Source: JASHPR01 sp963833885
GTDB taxonomy: Bacteria > Actinomycetota > Actinomycetes > Streptosporangiales > Streptosporangiaceae
Direction: 5' to 3'
DNA length: 64,000 nucleotides
Assembly (NCBI GenBank): GCA_963833885.1
Contig: CAWHZU010000007.1
Location: 186,001-250,000, forward strand
Shown here: positions 8,724 to 17,358 of the stretch, one piece after another
Position numbering within the stretch: the first letter of the stretch is position 1
Layout: each line of letters begins with the position of its first letter
Program-made: the position numbers and the translations under genes
Notes under the pieces: generated by a model
Seen by the model: the letters and a program-made list of their open reading frames with translations, nothing else
Databases searched by the model: none
What the model was told of the DNA's origin: nothing

Positions 8724-9554
8724 ATGATCTTGGTGGCGGGCGCTGGCGGCAACGTGGGTGGCGAACTGGTGCGTGTGCTGGCTGAGACGGGGGAGCCGGT
8801 GCGCGGGCTGGTCCGCGGCGGCCGGGAGAACGCGCTGCCCGAAGGTGTCGAGGCGGTGGCGGGGGACCTCAACCAGCCTGCAAGCATTCGCGCGGCCCTG
8901 CGCGGCGTAAGCGGGGTATTCCTGCTGCCCGGCTACCAGGACATGCCTGGTGTGCTGGAGGAAATCGGCCGAAGCGGCGCACAGCGTGTTGTGCTGCTGT
9001 CCGGCTCCTCGGCGGCCGACGGCGACATGAGCAACGCCATCACGCGCTACATGATCGTCTCTGAGAACGCAGTCCGGGACTCCGGGCTGCCCTGGACGAT
9101 CCTGCGGCCAAGCGGCTTCGCCTCCAACGCGCTGCAGTGGGTGCCGCAGCTCAGGACCGGCGACCGGGTACGGGCTCCGTTCGGCGGCGTCAAGGTGGCG
9201 GTCATCGATCCCTACGACATCGCGGCCGTCGCCGGGCGGGCGCTGACGTCGGCCGGGCATGAGGGCCGCACCTACCGGCTAACCGGCCCAGAGCCCACGC
9301 TGCCCGCCGACCGGGTGCAGGTCCTTGGGAGCGTGCTGGGCCGGGACCTGCGATTCGAGGCCCAGCCTGACGCCGAAGCCAGGGCCGAGATGAGCGCTGC
9401 CATGCCTGCTGAGTACGTCGACGCGTTCTTCAGCTTCTATGCCGACGGGACGCTCGACGAATCCGTGGTGCTGCCCACCGTGCTGGAGGTCACGGGAACA
9501 CCACCCCGCACGTTTCAGCAGTGGGCGAGTGCGCACGCGGGAGCGTTCCGGTGA
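8724..9554 (+). CDS. NmrA-like NAD(P)-binding oxidoreductase
   Basis: 276-residue atypical short-chain dehydrogenase of the NmrA/HSCARG or quinone-reductase-like group. The N-terminal dinucleotide fold begins ILVAGAGGNVGGELV. There is no catalytic YxxxK pair in the standard place, as is common for NmrA proteins that sense NAD(P) or reduce quinones. Later segments (WTILRPSGFASNALQW, YRLTGPEPT) are typical of the family. GGGAGGA sits before the ATG at 8724. It is under the adjacent TetR regulator, probably as an electrophile- or redox-responsive detoxification gene. Confidence 0.85.
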   Translation: MILVAGAGGNVGGELVRVLAETGEPVRGLVRGGRENALPEGVEAVAGDLNQPASIRAALRGVSGVFLLPGYQDMPGVLEEIGRSGAQRVVLLSGSSAADGDMSNAITRYMIVSENAVRDSGLPWTILRPSGFASNALQWVPQLRTGDRVRAPFGGVKVAVIDPYDIAAVAGRALTSAGHEGRTYRLTGPEPTLPADRVQVLGSVLGRDLRFEAQPDAEARAEMSAAMPAEYVDAFFSFYADGTLDESVVLPTVLEVTGTPPRTFQQWASAHAGAFR

Positions 9555-9582
9555 GATCCACCGGGGCGCGGGTGGCGGCCGG

Positions 9583-10263
9583 TCAGCTGCGCAAGTCGTC
9601 GATGATCGCGGTGACGTCGCGCAGGGCGCCCCGCAGGACCGGGATCCGGGAGGCGGCCACGAGCCGCCCGATCACCGGCACCGCGGCGTCTATCAGCCGG
9701 TAGGTCTTGGCGCAGTTCGCCGAGGTGTCGTGCACCCAGTACAGGATGACGCCCATCGAGGCGAGCCACAGGAGTTCGGGAAGCCGCTCGGCCAGGTCAG
9801 CGCTCACGCGCACGTTCGAGCCCTCGATCACCTCCCGGTACAGGGCGATGGCGGCCTCGCGGGTCGGGCTCGACCGGCTGCTGAACGGGCTGAGCGGGCT
9901 GCTCGGCTCCGCGGCGTGCTTGTAGAACGTAGCGGCGAAGGCGTGGTACGGAGCCTGCACATCGATCAGCGCGCGCAGCGTTCCGCGCAGGCGAGCGGTG
10001 AAGTCGCGTTCGTGATCAAGCACGGCGCGGCTGGCGGTGAGGTGCTCGGTGTGGCTGCGCGCGTAGAACTCCTGGATCAGTTCTTCCTTGGAGTGAAAGT
10101 AGTAGTAGGCGTTGCCGGTGGAGACCCCGGCCCGCTCCGCGATCGCCCGCATGGTGGTCGCCTCGTACCCGCGGGAGCGGAACAGCTCCAGCGCGGCTTC
10201 GATGATGGCACCCCTGGTCTGCTGGGCCCGGGGCGTGAGGGCGGGGTCAGCCACACAGGTCAC
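9583..10263 (-). CDS. TetR-family regulator
   Basis: 226-residue TetR repressor. The HTH (MRAIAERAGVSTGNAYYYF, about residues 38-56) is followed by a helical ligand domain. The GTG at 10263 overlaps the stop of the upstream membrane-protein gene (GTGA); an in-frame GTG at 10254 is an alternative. Co-translation with that membrane protein, and the two TTGAACA-type palindromes ahead of it, make this a self-regulated two-gene unit. The ligand is unknown. Confidence 0.88.
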   Translation of the reverse strand: MTCVADPALTPRAQQTRGAIIEAALELFRSRGYEATTMRAIAERAGVSTGNAYYYFHSKEELIQEFYARSHTEHLTASRAVLDHERDFTARLRGTLRALIDVQAPYHAFAATFYKHAAEPSSPLSPFSSRSSPTREAAIALYREVIEGSNVRVSADLAERLPELLWLASMGVILYWVHDTSANCAKTYRLIDAAVPVIGRLVAASRIPVLRGALRDVTAIIDDLRS

Positions 10264-10640
10264 TGTAGGGCGTGGTCCCGGTGCGTCAGCAGATCCCTGG
10301 CCTGAGCCCGGCTGCGGACCTTGGCGAATATCGCGAGGTTGGCGAAATGCAGCCCGCCGAGGACCAGAAGGACCTCTCCGATCTTGACCGAGAGCAGCTG
10401 CATGCCCTGCCGGGCGCCGTCGATGTTTCCGGATGTCTGCATGGTCAGGGTCACGAAGCCGAGATTTAGCAGGTAGAAGCCGACCACGAGCAGCCGGTTG
10501 ACGGCCTCGGCGAGGCCGGTGTTCCCGTCAAACACCTCGAGCAGGAACTCCCGTCCGCTGCGGGACAGGGCACGGCCGACGATGACGGTGAGCCCGACGC
10601 TGATCAGTAGGTAGATGAGGTAGGCGAAGACGATGTTCAC
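10260..10640 (-). CDS. small integral membrane protein (126 aa)
   Basis: Small membrane protein with about three hydrophobic segments: IVFAYLIYLLISVGLTVIV at the start, LLVVGFYLLNLGFVTL in the middle and IGEVLLVLGGLHFANL near the end. I use the GTG at 10640, preceded by GGGAGGAG; a start at 10694 would read through the operator. First gene of a unit with the TetR regulator, its stop overlapping the regulator start by four bases. Specific function unknown. Confidence 0.75.
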   Translation of the reverse strand: MNIVFAYLIYLLISVGLTVIVGRALSRSGREFLLEVFDGNTGLAEAVNRLLVVGFYLLNLGFVTLTMQTSGNIDGARQGMQLLSVKIGEVLLVLGGLHFANLAIFAKVRSRAQARDLLTHRDHALQ

Positions 10641-10667
10641 GGCTCCTCCCGGGGCACTTTGACATTT

Positions 10668-10683
10668 CTTGAACATGTTCAAG
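10668..10683. promoter_or_regulatory. perfect 16-bp palindrome, TetR operator candidate
   Basis: CTTGAACATGTTCAAG is fully self-complementary and lies 28 bases upstream of the GTG at 10640. A second, slightly degenerate copy is 59 bases further upstream. Probable binding site of the TetR protein encoded at 9583-10263. Confidence 0.7.
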
Positions 10684-10726
10684 TCTGCTCGCACGGAGTG
10701 CCGGAAGCCAGGCGGCCTGGCGTGAT

Positions 10727-10742
10727 TTTGAACACGTTCAAG
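10727..10742. promoter_or_regulatory. second copy of the TetR operator candidate
   Basis: TTTGAACACGTTCAAG matches the site at 10668 at 14 of 16 positions. Centre-to-centre distance is 59 bases, which would allow cooperative binding or looping over the promoter. Confidence 0.65.
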
Positions 10743-10768
10743 CAGGCACCGGTGGCGTGCGGGGCTCC

Positions 10769-12056
10769 TCAGCCGTTGGCCAGCGCCACGAGCACCGGGC
10801 CGTCGGACGGACGGACCCTGGCCAGCCAGGCCGCATCCAGATGGACCGGGCGCCCGGGGATCAGACGTGCCCGCTGCCTGGCCAGGACCCGGTCACCCTG
10901 GCGCACCTCGAGCGCGGCCCGGTGCTGGAACACCTGGCTGCGCAGGAGGAAGCGGCCGCGGGGCGGGGGGACCGGCGCGGCGTCCGCTGGTATCGCGAAC
11001 CGGATGGCGTTCGGCGAGATCCAGGCCAGCGGCGGCTCGGCGGTGAGCGGCACCCGGTGCGCGGCCAGTTCGCTGGCATGGTCCGGTGCCTCCGGTGTGG
11101 CCGCGGGTCTGCGGCCGCGCAGCGCGGCGGCGATCTGCCGGGCGGCGTGAATGCCGTCGAGGGCGGCGACGTCCGCGATCTCGGCGGCGTGCACCAGGTT
11201 GCCCGCGGCGAACACGTTGCGGGCCGACGTCTCCAGGCTGGTGTCCACGGCCGGGCCGCGGGTACCCGGGTCGATCGCGATCCCGGCGGCCCGTGCCAGT
11301 TCGTGGTCGGGAATCCAGTCCCCGGTGAACACCAGCGTGTCGCATTCGACCCGGCGGACCTCCCCGGTGCGCGCGTCGGCGACGTCCACTGCGGTCAGCC
11401 GGTCCCGGCCGTCCACCCGGCGCAGCACGGTCGACGTCCACACCGGCACCCGCCAGCGCGCCAGCGCGCCGAGCGCGAACGCGGCGTAGCTCTGCTGCCG
11501 GGGCAGCTCGGTGACCAGCGCCACCACGTCGGCACCCGCGTGCGCCAGCGTCACCATCGCCGAGAAGCTCACGTGCTCGGCCCCGACGACGAGCGCCCGG
11601 CCGGGCAGCCGCTCGCCGCGGGCGTAGACGCGCTGCTGCAGCTCGCCGGTGGTCATTACGCGCCGGCCGGTCACCGGGGACCAGCCGGGCCGAGCGCGGC
11701 CGTTCCCGGCAGCCGGTGGCCAGCAGCACGGCCCGGGCCGACACGGTCTCGATCCCGCTGGAGCTGGTCAGCGTCGCGCGGCCGTTCCCGGCCCAGCCGG
11801 TCACCGTGGTGCCGGTCCGGATTTCGGCACCCGCCGCGGCGGCCGCGGCGGCGTAGCGCCGGGCGTAGGCCGGCCCGGTGAGCACCCGGTGCAGGTCGCG
11901 CATCCCGTAGCCGGTATGCGCGCTGTGCCGTGGGACCCCGCCCGGCTGCTGCTCCCGGTCTGCCACCAGCACCTGCCCGGCGCCGAGCCGCCGCAGCTCG
12001 GCCGCTGCGGCAAGGCCAGCCGGGCAGGCCCCCACGATCAGCACGTCGATGTTCAT
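10769..12056 (-). pseudogene. NAD(P)/FAD-dependent oxidoreductase, frameshifted
   Basis: Last gene of the kinase/permease operon. The start (ATG at 12056) overlaps the GlpA-like gene stop as ATGA. The N-terminal part carries the FAD-binding fold (DVLIVGACPAGLAAAAEL; the second Gly of the usual GxGxxG is Cys) and a LLATGCRERPR segment. The C-terminal part has a second dinucleotide fold (GRALVVGAEHVSF) and VFAAGNLVHAAEIAD. The two parts are in different frames, with the break near 11660-11672 after GDRPA. Intact relatives pair with GlpA-like proteins in sarcosine-, proline- or glycerol-3-phosphate-type dehydrogenases. The break is either a single indel in the sequence or recent loss. Confidence 0.8.
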
Positions 12057-13516
12057 GCCCGGGTGCCCGCCGTTACCTGCTGCCCGGCGGCAGCGGCCGG
12101 GCCACCCGGTGGCAGCTCGGCCATCAGCGCGGCCACCGTGGCGGCGCAGTAGAACCCCTGGCACCGGCCGTTCTGCGCCCGGGTCCGGCGCCGCAGCCCG
12201 TCCAGGTCGGCGGGCGGCACGGTGCTCGCGAGCGCGTCCCTGATCTCGCCCCGGGTGACCCGTTCGCAGTGGCAGACGATCCGGCCGTAGTCGGGGTCGG
12301 CCGCGATCATGGCCGCGTTCTGATAGGGCCGGATGCCTACCTGGCCGATGTAGGGCATGAGCGGCGGGGCTACCGAGCCGTTGCGCGGGCGCATCGGCAG
12401 CCCGGCGGAGTCCATCAGCCCGGCCAGGTGCTCGGCGATGCCGAGTGACGCGGACAGCCCGGTCGATCTGATGCCGGCCGCGCAGGCGTAGCGGCGGGTG
12501 GCGTCCACCCGGATCTGGTAGTCCCGGTGCTCGGTGGCGGCGCGCAGGCCCGCATAGGTCGCGGTGACCTCCTCGTCGAGCAGCCGGGGCACGATCCTGC
12601 GGCCGTCCTCGGTGAGCGAGGCCAGCCCGTCCGCGGTCGTAGCGGTGTCGCCCCGGTCGTCGATGTCCTGCGCGGTGGGCCCGAGCAGCACGTTGCCGTA
12701 CACGGTCGGGGCGACCAGCACGCCCTTGCTCTGCGCTGTCGGCACCGGGAGCAGGATCGAGCTGATCAGCGGCCGCGCGAGCTTATCGAACACGATCAGC
12801 TCGCCCCGGCGGGGGCGGATCGTGAACCCGCCATCGCCGCCGAGCATGGCGTCGACCCGGTCGCTATGCAGGCCGGCCGCGTTGACCACCCACCGGGCCC
12901 GCAGCGTGCCGCGCGTGGTCAGCAGGACGTGGCCCGTTTGCGCCCCGCCCGGCCCGCCCGGGGCCTGCGCGCCGGTCACCCGGGTTCCGAGCATCAGCCG
13001 TACTCCGGCCCGCACCGCTTCGGTGGCGTAGGCCAGCGGCGTGGTCCACGGGCAGATCACGCTCTCGTCCGGAATCTCCAGGGCGGCCAGCGCGCCGGGT
13101 CCCAGATGCGGCTCCCGCTGGTAGAGCTCGGCCACCGGGATCTGGCGGACCGCGCCGTATCCGTTCTTCGCGGCTCGCTCCTTGATCGACGGCAGCGCGC
13201 GCTTCTGCTCGGCGGTCCAGGCCACCAGCAGCGCGCCGGTGCGCTCAACCGGGATCCCGGCCCGGCGTGCGTAGTCCGTGAGCAGGGCGTTGCCGCGGCG
13301 CAGCAGGCGGCTCTCCAGGCTGCCGGGCGTCGCGTCGAACCCGGTGTGCAGGATCGCCGTGTTTGCCTTGGTCGTTCCGGTGCCGACGTCGTTCGCCGCA
13401 TCGGCCAGGACGACGGTGAGCTGGTACCGCGACAGCTCGCAGGCGATCGCGGCGCCGACCACCCCGGCCCCGATCACGACGACGTCGGCGGGCTCGGGGT
13501 CTGGGCCGGCGGTCAC
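12053..13516 (-). CDS. GlpA-like FAD-dependent oxidoreductase with C-terminal BFD [2Fe-2S] domain
   Basis: 487 residues. The N-terminal FAD domain begins DVVVIGAGVVGAAIACEL. The C-terminal ferredoxin-like BFD domain has CHC near residue 418 and a later C...C pair (GRCQGFYC). This order is that of anaerobic glycerol-3-phosphate dehydrogenase GlpA and of related amine or hydroxy-acid dehydrogenases. The GTG start overlaps the kinase stop; the end overlaps the second oxidoreductase. It probably oxidises the phosphorylated product of the upstream kinase and passes electrons through the FeS domain to its partner. Substrate not determined. Confidence 0.85.
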   Translation of the reverse strand: MTAGPDPEPADVVVIGAGVVGAAIACELSRYQLTVVLADAANDVGTGTTKANTAILHTGFDATPGSLESRLLRRGNALLTDYARRAGIPVERTGALLVAWTAEQKRALPSIKERAAKNGYGAVRQIPVAELYQREPHLGPGALAALEIPDESVICPWTTPLAYATEAVRAGVRLMLGTRVTGAQAPGGPGGAQTGHVLLTTRGTLRARWVVNAAGLHSDRVDAMLGGDGGFTIRPRRGELIVFDKLARPLISSILLPVPTAQSKGVLVAPTVYGNVLLGPTAQDIDDRGDTATTADGLASLTEDGRRIVPRLLDEEVTATYAGLRAATEHRDYQIRVDATRRYACAAGIRSTGLSASLGIAEHLAGLMDSAGLPMRPRNGSVAPPLMPYIGQVGIRPYQNAAMIAADPDYGRIVCHCERVTRGEIRDALASTVPPADLDGLRRRTRAQNGRCQGFYCAATVAALMAELPPGGPAAAAGQQVTAGTRA

Positions 13517-14943
13517 CGCGACGCCGCCAGGACCGCCTGCAGCCCGGCGCCGAACGCCGCCAGCCGCTCGGCCGCCTCAGCCGCTCCGATTCGCGGCTCG
13601 ATCACGGTCTGGGCCTCCGCCGGGCCGACCGCCTCGGTAACACTGGACGCCTCCCCGGTGCCCAGCCGGGCCAGCGCCGCCACACCGAGCGCGGTCGCGT
13701 CCGGCACCTCGTAAACCTCCACCGGCAGCTGCAGCAGGTCGGCCTGGGCCTGCAGCAGCACCCGCGACCGGGTCAGCCCGCCGTCCACCCGCAGCGCGGT
13801 GAGCGGGCTGCCGAGGTCGGCGGCGACGGTTCCGGCCAGCAGCGCGACCGACGCTGCGAGCCCGTCGATCACGGCGCGGATCAGGTGCGCCCGGGTGGTG
13901 CCCAGGCCGAGCCCGAGGAACGCCCCGCGGGCGTCCGGCCGCCACTGCGGCGCGCCGAGCCCGGCCAGCGCGGGCACGAAGAGCACGCCGCCGCTGTCCG
14001 GTACCGAGCCGCCCTCCGCATCAAGTTCCGCCGCGCCGGCCAGCAGCCCGACGTCGCCGAGCCAGCGGATGGCGGCACCGGCCGTGTAGACCTGCCCGTC
14101 CAGGCAGTAGCTCGGCGTTCCGGCCAGTCGCCAGGCAACCGAGGATGACAGTCCGCCCCTGGAGCGCACGGCCCTGGCCCCGGTGGTGGCCAGCAGGAAC
14201 GCACCGGTTCCGTAGGTGCACTTGGCCTGCCCGGCGTCGAAGCAGCGCTCGGCGAGCAGCGCCGCCTGCTGGTCGACCGCGAGCCCGGCGACGGGCATCG
14301 CGGAGCCGAACGCCGTGGTCTCACCCGCGACCCCGGCGCAATCGGCGACCCGGGGCAGCGCGCCGGGATCCACGCCGAACGCGGCGCATGCCTCCGCTGA
14401 CCACTCGGCCGCGTCCAGGTCGAGCAGCAGGGTCCGGGACGCGGTGGCCGCGTCGGTGACGTAGTCCGCGCCGAGGCGGGCCAGCAGCCAGGTGTCGGTC
14501 GTGGTGATCACACCGCCCGGGTCGAGGTTCTCCCGGAGCCAGGTCATCTTCGGCGCCGCGAAGTAGGGGTCCAGCGGCAGCCCGGTGATCTCGGTCAGCC
14601 GCTCCGCGGATCCGGCCAGGCGCTGGCACACCCCGGTGGACCGCCGGTCCTGCCAGACGATCGCCTGGGTCAGCGGGCGGCCGGTCCGCCGATCCCAGGC
14701 CAGCACGGTCTCACCCTGGTTGGCGAGCGCGACGGCGTCCGCGCTGGTCCGCGCCGCGGCGAGCGCCTGCTGGCCGGCCGCGACCACCGAAGCGTACAGC
14801 TCCTCGGGGTCCGCCTCCACGCCGTCGCCGCCCACCGCGCGTACCCGGACCGGCACCTCGGCGCTGCCGAGGACCTCCTGTCCCGGCCCGACGAGCACCG
14901 CCTTGGTCGCCGAGGTGCCCTGGTCGATCGCGAGGATGCGCAC
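13513..14943 (-). CDS. glycerol-kinase-like FGGY kinase
   Basis: 476-residue FGGY-family kinase, close in pattern to GlpK: AIDQGTSATKAV phosphate loop, KMTWLREN, VDQQAALLAERCF, KCTYGTGAFLL, LRVDGGLTRS. Compared with the E. coli GlpK pocket by eye, Glu84, Trp103, Tyr135 and Asp245 equivalents are kept. The Arg in NQRET that binds glycerol hydroxyls is Gly here (NQGET). That change, and an amino-acid-type permease in place of a glycerol facilitator, argue for a polyol or amino-polyol other than glycerol. It follows the permease by four bases and overlaps the GlpA-like gene. Confidence 0.88.
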   Translation of the reverse strand: MRILAIDQGTSATKAVLVGPGQEVLGSAEVPVRVRAVGGDGVEADPEELYASVVAAGQQALAAARTSADAVALANQGETVLAWDRRTGRPLTQAIVWQDRRSTGVCQRLAGSAERLTEITGLPLDPYFAAPKMTWLRENLDPGGVITTTDTWLLARLGADYVTDAATASRTLLLDLDAAEWSAEACAAFGVDPGALPRVADCAGVAGETTAFGSAMPVAGLAVDQQAALLAERCFDAGQAKCTYGTGAFLLATTGARAVRSRGGLSSSVAWRLAGTPSYCLDGQVYTAGAAIRWLGDVGLLAGAAELDAEGGSVPDSGGVLFVPALAGLGAPQWRPDARGAFLGLGLGTTRAHLIRAVIDGLAASVALLAGTVAADLGSPLTALRVDGGLTRSRVLLQAQADLLQLPVEVYEVPDATALGVAALARLGTGEASSVTEAVGPAEAQTVIEPRIGAAEAAERLAAFGAGLQAVLAASR

Positions 14944-14947
14944 CGGC

Positions 14948-16411
14948 TCAGCGCAGCTCCGCGCCGTGCGCCCCCGGTTCGGTCCGCATCGCCTTCGGCT
15001 CCGTGATCCACTGCACGATGTAGAACACCAGGCCGAGGCCCAGGGCGCCGAGCACGTAGTACTGCGCGTGACGGAATTCCGCCGGGCCGATCAGGATGAT
15101 CAGCTCGTAGGCCAGCCAGATCAGGGCGCCGGCGATGACCGGGATTTCCCAGCGGCCGAGCGAGAAGTGATCCTCGGCCCCGCGCCGTCGGCGGCCGACG
15201 AACACGTACAGCAGGACCGTGGCCGCGTACAGCAGGGCCGGCATGATCGTGGACGCGGTGAACAGGGTTTCCAGGGCTGTGGTGTTCGTCCGCAACACCA
15301 GCGTGATCAGCGCGCCGAGGGCCGCGGCCAGGAGCGTCGCCCAGGTCGGGCCGCCGGTCGCCCGGGGCACCTGGCTCCAGAGCTGGTGCCCGGGCAGCCG
15401 CTTGTCCCTGGCCATGGACCAGATCATCCTGCTGTTCGTGACCATGATCACCATGCCGCACGCGAAGATCGAGACGCAGACGAAGATCAGGAAGATCTTC
15501 TGAACCACGCCGCCGAGCACGTCGTTGACGATGAACGCGACCGGCGCGCTGCTCGCGCTCGCGGCCTTGACCGAGCTGGTGGCGTAGCTGAGCGCGATCA
15601 GGAACACCATCCCGACCGCCCCGGACAGCAGTACGGCGCGGATCATCGCCCGGGGAATCGTCCGGTGCGGCTCCTGCGTCTCTTCGGCCAGGTTGCTGGC
15701 GGACTCGAACCCGACGATCGTGTACGCGCCGAGCAGCGTGGCCAGCATGAACGGGCCCAGCCAGTGGTAGTAGCCGACCGACGGCACCACCCCGGTGGAG
15801 CCCAGGTTCGACCAGTGGCCGAGCCCCCGTACCGCGGCCACGATGATCAGCAGCACGGTCAGCCCCAAGATCCCGATTACCTCGGTCGCGACCGCGGCGT
15901 TGTTGACCCGCGTGGTGATCCTGGTGGACCAGATGATCAGCGCGGCCTGGGCGGCCAGGACCACCAGGGTCTCCAGCGCCGCGCTGGTCGGCGTGTAGAC
16001 CTCGCCGATCAGCGGCTGGAACGCGACCTGGACGAACCCGTAGTCCACCGACACCGTGACGATGGTCAGGAACGCGAACGACATCCAGCCGAGCCACCAG
16101 CCGACATGCGCGTTGGAGAGCCGGGACGCCCACTGATAGGAGTAGCCGGACAGCGGCACCCGGGCGGCCAGCGAGCCGTAGACCAGCGCAACCAGCGACT
16201 GGCCCGCAGCGACGATCAGCCAGGTCCAGATCGCCCGCGGCCCTCCGGTCGTCAGCGCGAAGCCGTAGGTCGTGAAGATGCCCGTGGTGATCGAGATGAA
16301 CGAGAACGCCACCGCGAAAGACTCGAAGTGGCGGAGCGAGCGGACGAACTGCTGCTTGTAACCGAAATTAGGCAGCAGTTCGTCATCGTCGTGCTGGGTG
16401 ACCGTTGCCAC
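14948..16411 (-). CDS. APC-superfamily amino acid/polyamine permease
   Basis: 487-residue transporter with about 12 membrane helices. The first carries the family signature (FSFISITTGIFTTYGFAL); the loop TIVGFESASNLAEETQEPHRTIPRA is typical of APC amino-acid permeases. It is a cytoplasmic-membrane importer. First structural gene of the operon after the DeoR gene, so it likely imports the compound phosphorylated by the FGGY kinase. The ATG at 16411 follows GGGGAG. Confidence 0.9.
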   Translation of the reverse strand: MATVTQHDDDELLPNFGYKQQFVRSLRHFESFAVAFSFISITTGIFTTYGFALTTGGPRAIWTWLIVAAGQSLVALVYGSLAARVPLSGYSYQWASRLSNAHVGWWLGWMSFAFLTIVTVSVDYGFVQVAFQPLIGEVYTPTSAALETLVVLAAQAALIIWSTRITTRVNNAAVATEVIGILGLTVLLIIVAAVRGLGHWSNLGSTGVVPSVGYYHWLGPFMLATLLGAYTIVGFESASNLAEETQEPHRTIPRAMIRAVLLSGAVGMVFLIALSYATSSVKAASASSAPVAFIVNDVLGGVVQKIFLIFVCVSIFACGMVIMVTNSRMIWSMARDKRLPGHQLWSQVPRATGGPTWATLLAAALGALITLVLRTNTTALETLFTASTIMPALLYAATVLLYVFVGRRRRGAEDHFSLGRWEIPVIAGALIWLAYELIILIGPAEFRHAQYYVLGALGLGLVFYIVQWITEPKAMRTEPGAHGAELR

Positions 16412-16438
16412 TTTCGCGTCTCCCCTCGTGGTGTTGGG

Positions 16439-17233
16439 TTATCCGGCGGCGGGCAGCTGCCGCCCGGCGACGGCGGCCCGCATCAGCGGGACCTCCTCGG
16501 CGGCCAGGGCCTCGGCGGCGGCGTGGTTCTCCGCGTCGTCGGTGAGGATGGCCGTGAGCTGATTGAGCTCGCAGACCCTGCGCACGGCGATCACGCCGAG
16601 CTTGCTCGAGTCGGCGAGCACGTAGTTCTTGGCGGTGTGCGCGACGATCGTGCGCCGTACCACGACCTCGGCCGGGTAGTAGTCGGTGAGCCCAGCCACA
16701 GGGTGCAGGCCGCCGGAGCCGAGGAACGCCCGGTCGGCATAGAACTCGGCGAAGAACGCCTCGGCGTGGGCGCCGGAGCAGGCGCCGTCGCCCGGCCGGA
16801 CCTGGCCGCCGGACAGCAGCACCTCGATGTCGGCGCGCCCGGACAGCTCCATCGCCGCCGGCACCGAGTTGGTCAGCACCCGTCCGCGGAAGCTGGCCGG
16901 CAGCGCGCGCGCCACCTCGAGCGCGGTCGTGCCGATGTCGATGACGATCGTCTCCTCGGGCTCCACCAGGGACGCGGCCAGGGCGGCGATGGCCCGCTTG
17001 CGCTCGGTGTGCCGGCCGCTCCTGGCGGCGAAGCTGCCCTCGCTGGACCGGCCCGACGGCCGCGCCGCGCCGCCGTAGACACGCTCCAGCAGCCCGGCGC
17101 GCTGCAGCCTGCGCAGATCCCGCCTGATGGTCTCGACGGACACGGCGAACTCCCGGGAAAGGTCCTCGGCCGAGACCGCAGCCTGCTCCCTGACCTGCGC
17201 CAGGATGGCCTGGCGGCGCTGCGTGGGCAGCAT
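16439..17233 (-). CDS. DeoR/GlpR-family transcriptional regulator
   Basis: 264-residue DeoR-type repressor. N-terminal HTH (QREQAA-type start; LSREFAVSVETIRRDLRRL, about residues 25-43), then a sugar-phosphate sensor domain with DIGTTALEVARAL and a VLADSSKLG segment. It heads the minus-strand catabolic operon and is separated from the permease by 27 bases. It most likely represses the operon and is released by the phosphorylated intermediate. A 13-bp palindrome lies 76 bases upstream of its start. Confidence 0.88.
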   Translation of the reverse strand: MLPTQRRQAILAQVREQAAVSAEDLSREFAVSVETIRRDLRRLQRAGLLERVYGGAARPSGRSSEGSFAARSGRHTERKRAIAALAASLVEPEETIVIDIGTTALEVARALPASFRGRVLTNSVPAAMELSGRADIEVLLSGGQVRPGDGACSGAHAEAFFAEFYADRAFLGSGGLHPVAGLTDYYPAEVVVRRTIVAHTAKNYVLADSSKLGVIAVRRVCELNQLTAILTDDAENHAAAEALAAEEVPLMRAAVAGRQLPAAG

Positions 17234-17308
17234 GTCCCGCTCCGATCCGCCGGGTCCGGGATTCGAACGATGATGACCGTTAATGACTGATGTTGATGCA
17301 CTGTTGTC

Positions 17309-17321
17309 GCATTGTCAATGC
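17309..17321. promoter_or_regulatory. 13-bp palindrome upstream of the DeoR operon
   Basis: GCATTG and CAATGC arms around a single T, in an AT-richer stretch (17261-17325) between the divergent DeoR and hydrolase genes. Plausible DeoR site; short, so only suggestive. Confidence 0.4.
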
Positions 17322-17358
17322 ATGGCCGACGCGGGTGGGCTCGGTTTAGCCTGGGTGC

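Noticed and set aside
14585..17290. 901-codon open frame on the plus strand
   Set aside because: Arg/Gly/Asp-rich translation antisense to kinase, permease and DeoR genes, which have clear families. Typical shadow frame in very GC-rich DNA. The same applies to 37193-39295 and 6347-7999.
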